Part shown: positions 60,972 through 64,000 of the stretch, piece after piece
How the letters are laid out: each line of letters opens with the position of its first letter
How positions within the stretch are numbered: position 1 is the stretch's first letter
Source: Bacillus sp. ISL-34
GTDB lineage: Bacteria > Bacillota > Bacilli > Bacillales > DSM-1321
NCBI RefSeq assembly: GCF_018613325.1
Contig: NZ_JAGGQJ010000023.1
Location: 248,001-312,000 of the forward strand
Direction: 5' to 3'
DNA length: 64,000 nucleotides
Program-made: the position numbers and the translations under genes
The notes under the pieces: generated by a model
Seen by the model: the letters and a program-made list of their open reading frames with translations, nothing else
Told to the model about the DNA's origin: nothing
Databases searched by the model: none

Positions 60972-62255
60972 ATGAAACGGACTTTAAATGCAAAAGAAAA
61001 AACACTTATCTTTATTAAACGCACGAAGAAAAAGAATCTTAAATACACTGGAATCATACTACCTATATTACTAATCGCTTTAGTCATTACCACTTGGATG
61101 GGACGGGCTGAGGAAGTGAAAACAACCGCTTCAAAATCCGATCAGCCATTGACGATGACAATGGTCGGTGATGTGATGATGGGACGTTATGTTGAAGAAG
61201 TGACGGAAAAGCACGGGTATGAATACCTCTTCCGTTATATGAAGCCCTATTTTGCCGATTCAGACTATGTCAGTGGGAATTATGAACATACCGCTTTAAA
61301 AGAAGAGGTATCTAACTACAAGGAAGCAGATACGCCCATCCATTTAAACTCCAATACTAGCAGTGTGGAAGCCGTTAAAGATGCTGGCTTCTCTGTAATG
61401 TCTTTGGCCAATAACCATATGATGGACTATGAAGAACAAGGACTTCTAGATACGATTGATGAATTCAAAAGTGCGGATATGCACTATGTCGGTGTTGGAT
61501 CGAACACTACGGAAGCTAAAAATAGTATCGACTATGCGGATGTTAATGGCGTACGTGTCGCAACACTTGGCTTCACAGATGTTTACGGTAAGGATGCCGT
61601 GTCAAAAAGTGATAAAGCCGGACTATTGAACTCCAACCCTGATTTATTATTTGAAATGATCGGCAAAGCAAGGGATGCCAAGCAAGGCAACGCAGACTTG
61701 GTTGTGGTGAATATGCACTGGGGACAAGAATATTCAACATCTACAACCGCCCGGCAAACAGACTTGGCTAAAGCTATCATCGATGCTGGGGCTGACATCA
61801 TCATCGGCCATCACCCCCACGTGCTTCAATCGTTTGATGTGTATAAAGATGGAATCATTTTCTATAGCTTGGGAAATTTCATATTCGATCAAGGCTGGAC
61901 ACGCACAAAGGATTCAGCCATGGTTCAATACCATTTAGCGGAAGACGGAAAAGCTACAATCGATGTCGTCCCACTGCAAATTGAAGAAGCAACACCAAGG
62001 CCAGCTACCTCTTCAATCGACAAATCACGTGTTTACCGCCAGTTGACGAAGGAAACGAGTGAAAACGTCCACTGGTCGAAAAAAGAGGATCGCATCGAGA
62101 TTACCATGAATCACAAGAAAGTAATCGACCATAAGGCACAACGTGAGCAAGAAGAAAAAGCAGCGAAGGCAGCAAAGGCAGCAAAGGAAAAGAAAGCTGC
62201 ACAAGAGAAAAAGGCAGCACAAGCTATACAACAGGACATGCAGCCCATTCAGTAA
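60972..62255 (+). CDS. pgsA: Poly-gamma-glutamate transport protein PgsA/CapA
   Basis: 427 residues from the ATG at 60972 (GAGGTG upstream, overlapping the pgsC stop). One membrane helix near residues 24-42, then the external CapA domain, a metallophosphatase-like fold: MVGDVMMGRYVEEV, GNYEHT, SLANNHMMDYEEQG, VVNMHWGQEYS, IIGHHPHVLQ. The C-terminus is a long Lys/Ala-rich tail (KAAKAAKAAKEKKAAQEK) that may interact with the anionic polymer or cell wall. Needed for export and length of the polymer. Confidence 0.94.
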   Translation: MKRTLNAKEKTLIFIKRTKKKNLKYTGIILPILLIALVITTWMGRAEEVKTTASKSDQPLTMTMVGDVMMGRYVEEVTEKHGYEYLFRYMKPYFADSDYVSGNYEHTALKEEVSNYKEADTPIHLNSNTSSVEAVKDAGFSVMSLANNHMMDYEEQGLLDTIDEFKSADMHYVGVGSNTTEAKNSIDYADVNGVRVATLGFTDVYGKDAVSKSDKAGLLNSNPDLLFEMIGKARDAKQGNADLVVVNMHWGQEYSTSTTARQTDLAKAIIDAGADIIIGHHPHVLQSFDVYKDGIIFYSLGNFIFDQGWTRTKDSAMVQYHLAEDGKATIDVVPLQIEEATPRPATSSIDKSRVYRQLTKETSENVHWSKKEDRIEITMNHKKVIDHKAQREQEEKAAKAAKAAKEKKAAQEKKAAQAIQQDMQPIQ

Positions 62256-62324
62256 GGATCGATTGGATACTACTATGTGAAAAGAGAAACAACTTGGAAG
62301 CTCAACGAGAAGGGGGAATAATCG

Positions 62325-63908
62325 ATGATCAACCGTATGACTGGAAAAATATTCATTTCGCTTTGCGTGCTCATATATTTAGCTGGATGTTCGAAGACAC
62401 CCCCTATTTCTGACACGAATGATCCGATAGAGAGTAAAACGGAACAATCATACGGGGTCAGTTCTTCAAATCCAATCGCAATAGATGTCGGGATGGATAT
62501 ATTGGAAAACGGCGGAACGGCGGCGGATGCCGCCATTGCGGTATCTTATGTATTAGGTGTAGTTGAACCTTATGGATCTGGAGTGGGTGGCGGCGGCGGT
62601 ATGCTGATTGCACCGGAATCCGGCGATCCAAATTTTATCGATTATCGTGAATCCTCTCCGGAAGACCCAAGTTCAAGGCACGATACAGGGATTCCTGGCT
62701 TAGTGGCCGGCATGCAGGTTATAAGTGATAAGTATGGGAGCGTACCAATGGCTGATCTTCTTCAGCCGGCGATAGATTTGGCTGAAGGTGGATTTGAAGT
62801 CGACGAATCGTTATCATCACGCTTAGAAGCAGCTCAGCCAAGGATATCTTCCGATGGGACTTCACTTTTTTATCCTGATGGTGATGCCATTGAACCAGGC
62901 AAAACCCTCGTCCAGGAAAGACTTGCTGAAACATTGAAGCAGATTCAACAGGAAGGCCCTGATGGCTTTTATAAAGGGGAAATTGCACGGGATATTAAAA
63001 GAGAATCAGATATCGACTTGATGGATTTAAAGCGCTATGAGGTGAAAGAACGTAAGCCGGTCCAAGGAACATTTGCCGGTTATGATGTTTTTACCGCCCC
63101 TCCACCCTTTTCAGGAATTACAGTTCTTGAAATGTTAAAGCTAGCCGAGGAAATGAACCTAGGTGATTCTTCAAGCAAATCAGCTTATATGAAAGTCCTG
63201 GGGGGCATCACAGATACTGCTTATCAAGATCGGACCGACCACATTGGAGATGGAATAAGTCACTCTAAGGCGGAAAAATTGCTCTCCCCCATTCACTTGG
63301 ATAATCTTAAAAGTAAGATCAAAAGTGAAAAATGGGAAGATAAAGAATCGAATGGCTCCGAAGAACATGAAAGTACGACACACTTTGTGATCATGGACAA
63401 GTATGGCACTGTCGTTTCCACAACAAATACGCTCAGTAACTTTTTCGGATCTGGTGATTATACGAATGGATTTTTCCTTAATGATCAATTGAAAAATTTC
63501 CGGTCCGGCTTGAACTCTCAAGAGGCATATAAACGGTCAAGAACTTTCACCGCTCCTACCATTCTCAAGAAACCAGGGCAGGAATCGATTGGGATCGGCT
63601 CACCAGGCGGTGATAGGATTCCGCAAGTATTGATGCAGGTCCTTTATTCTTATACAGAGAATGAAGGCTCATTTCAGGATATCGTCGACCGTAATCGGTT
63701 CGTCTTTGATGGCAAGAAGATTTATACAGAATCCAGGCTTTCGGATGAAATAATATCCGAATTGGAAGATTCAGGATATGAAGTCATTCAGAAGATTTCC
63801 CCCATGTATTATGGCGGGGTTCAAGTACTCGTTAAAAACGAGAAAAATGGACGATTATCCGGAGCTGGGGATAAAAGAAGAAATGGAAGCTGGAAAGCTC
63901 AGCAATAA
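62325..63908 (+). CDS. capD: Capsule gamma-glutamyltransferase CapD-like lipoprotein
   Basis: 527 residues. Lipoprotein signal ending LIYLAGC, so it works outside the membrane. Gamma-glutamyltranspeptidase fold: GMDILENGGTAADAAIAVSY, VGGGGGML, and the autoprocessing site HESTTHFVIMDKYG with the catalytic threonine (TTH). Short for GGT and with the lipobox and pgs context it resembles CapD, which cuts poly-gamma-glutamate and, in B. anthracis, links it to peptidoglycan. Secreted release (PgdS-like use) is the alternative. Confidence 0.92.
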   Translation: MINRMTGKIFISLCVLIYLAGCSKTPPISDTNDPIESKTEQSYGVSSSNPIAIDVGMDILENGGTAADAAIAVSYVLGVVEPYGSGVGGGGGMLIAPESGDPNFIDYRESSPEDPSSRHDTGIPGLVAGMQVISDKYGSVPMADLLQPAIDLAEGGFEVDESLSSRLEAAQPRISSDGTSLFYPDGDAIEPGKTLVQERLAETLKQIQQEGPDGFYKGEIARDIKRESDIDLMDLKRYEVKERKPVQGTFAGYDVFTAPPPFSGITVLEMLKLAEEMNLGDSSSKSAYMKVLGGITDTAYQDRTDHIGDGISHSKAEKLLSPIHLDNLKSKIKSEKWEDKESNGSEEHESTTHFVIMDKYGTVVSTTNTLSNFFGSGDYTNGFFLNDQLKNFRSGLNSQEAYKRSRTFTAPTILKKPGQESIGIGSPGGDRIPQVLMQVLYSYTENEGSFQDIVDRNRFVFDGKKIYTESRLSDEIISELEDSGYEVIQKISPMYYGGVQVLVKNEKNGRLSGAGDKRRNGSWKAQQ

Positions 63909-63977
63909 ACGAGCAATCCAGCCCCTCCTTTTCTAAATATCATATGAATTTTATCGATGTATAAGGGGATTTTGAAT

Positions 63978-64000
63978 ATGAATATCGTAAAAAGAATAAC
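63978..64000 (+). CDS. Start of the next capsule-operon gene (partial)
   Basis: ATG at 63978 after AAGGGGATTTTGA reads MNIVKRI to the window end. Its place suggests the small capE/pgsE gene, but too little is visible to say so. Confidence 0.4.

Noticed and set aside
62256-62324. pgsE/capE between pgsA and capD
   Set aside because: Only a 14-codon GTG frame fits in the gap and it has no similarity to PgsE; the partial gene at 63978 is a better place.

Overview
The window looks like chromosome of a low-GC, spore-forming Bacillaceae species, most like the Bacillus/Peribacillus simplex group. Evidence: many genes and gene orders match B. subtilis (ytzE-ytzG-ytgP-ytfP, ytbE-ytbD-ytcD, queC-queD-queE, ycgQ-ycgR), there is a Cse60 sporulation protein, ribosome binding sites are strong AGGAGG types with frequent GTG/TTG starts, and purine and preQ1 riboswitches are present. 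The species name is inference.

Layout. 1-5.3 kb: a decayed aldo/keto reductase, a DsbA/FrnE-like oxidoreductase with an Rrf2 regulator, the ycgR-ycgQ membrane pair behind a Zur-box-like palindrome, and a YdeI-type protein. 5.9-18.1 kb: a DinB-like protein, then a complete carbon-phosphorus lyase locus on the minus strand: a PHP-type phosphodiesterase, phnF, phnGHIJKML and the phosphonate importer phnDCEE. 18.2-19.1 kb: four copies of a long dispersed repeat. 19.2-26.6 kb: guaC, yjdM, a Bce-type peptide-sensing and detoxification module (bceRSAB-like), a fifth repeat copy and a Fur-box-preceded ferredoxin-NADP reductase. 26.8-29.9 kb: a broken phnX, an adaA-adaB repair operon whose adaB carries a homopolymer frameshift, a PEP-mutase/isocitrate-lyase family enzyme and an orphan Zur-box-like site. 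30.4-46.6 kb: housekeeping genes (ytzE, ytzG, ytgP, ytfP), an alkyltransferase-like protein, a MEDS protein, Cse60, a D-malate/tartrate dehydrogenase, a rhodanese with a tiny CxxC protein, namA, ytbE/ytbD/ytcD, a CAP-domain protein, and a nupG-like transporter under a guanine riboswitch. 47-58.5 kb: DUF421, carboxylesterase, PadR, a preQ1-controlled queuosine-precursor transporter followed by a 49-residue Cys-rich protein, two SRPBCC proteins, an HD-domain hydrolase, a TetR/DUF4260 pair, queCDE behind a second, almost identical preQ1 riboswitch, and a wrecked chemotaxis receptor. 59.3-64 kb: the poly-gamma-glutamate capsule operon pgsBCA plus a capD-like gamma-glutamyltransferase and the start of one more gene.

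How genes work together. Import (PhnDCEE) and cleavage (PhnG-M) of phosphonates are encoded together, with the PHP protein a likely substitute for PhnP; the separate 2-aminoethylphosphonate route has decayed (phnX). Queuosine salvage and synthesis are split over two loci with matched promoters and riboswitches. The capsule genes make, export and probably anchor poly-gamma-glutamate.

The most unusual features outside known families are three intergenic arrays of 21-bp units (two share one sequence, the third is different but has the same period and the same alternation of two unit types), the dispersed hairpin-bearing repeat, and the preQ1-controlled Cys-rich mini-protein. I found no clear new defence or mobile system; no CRISPR, phage, transposase, tRNA or rRNA genes were seen.
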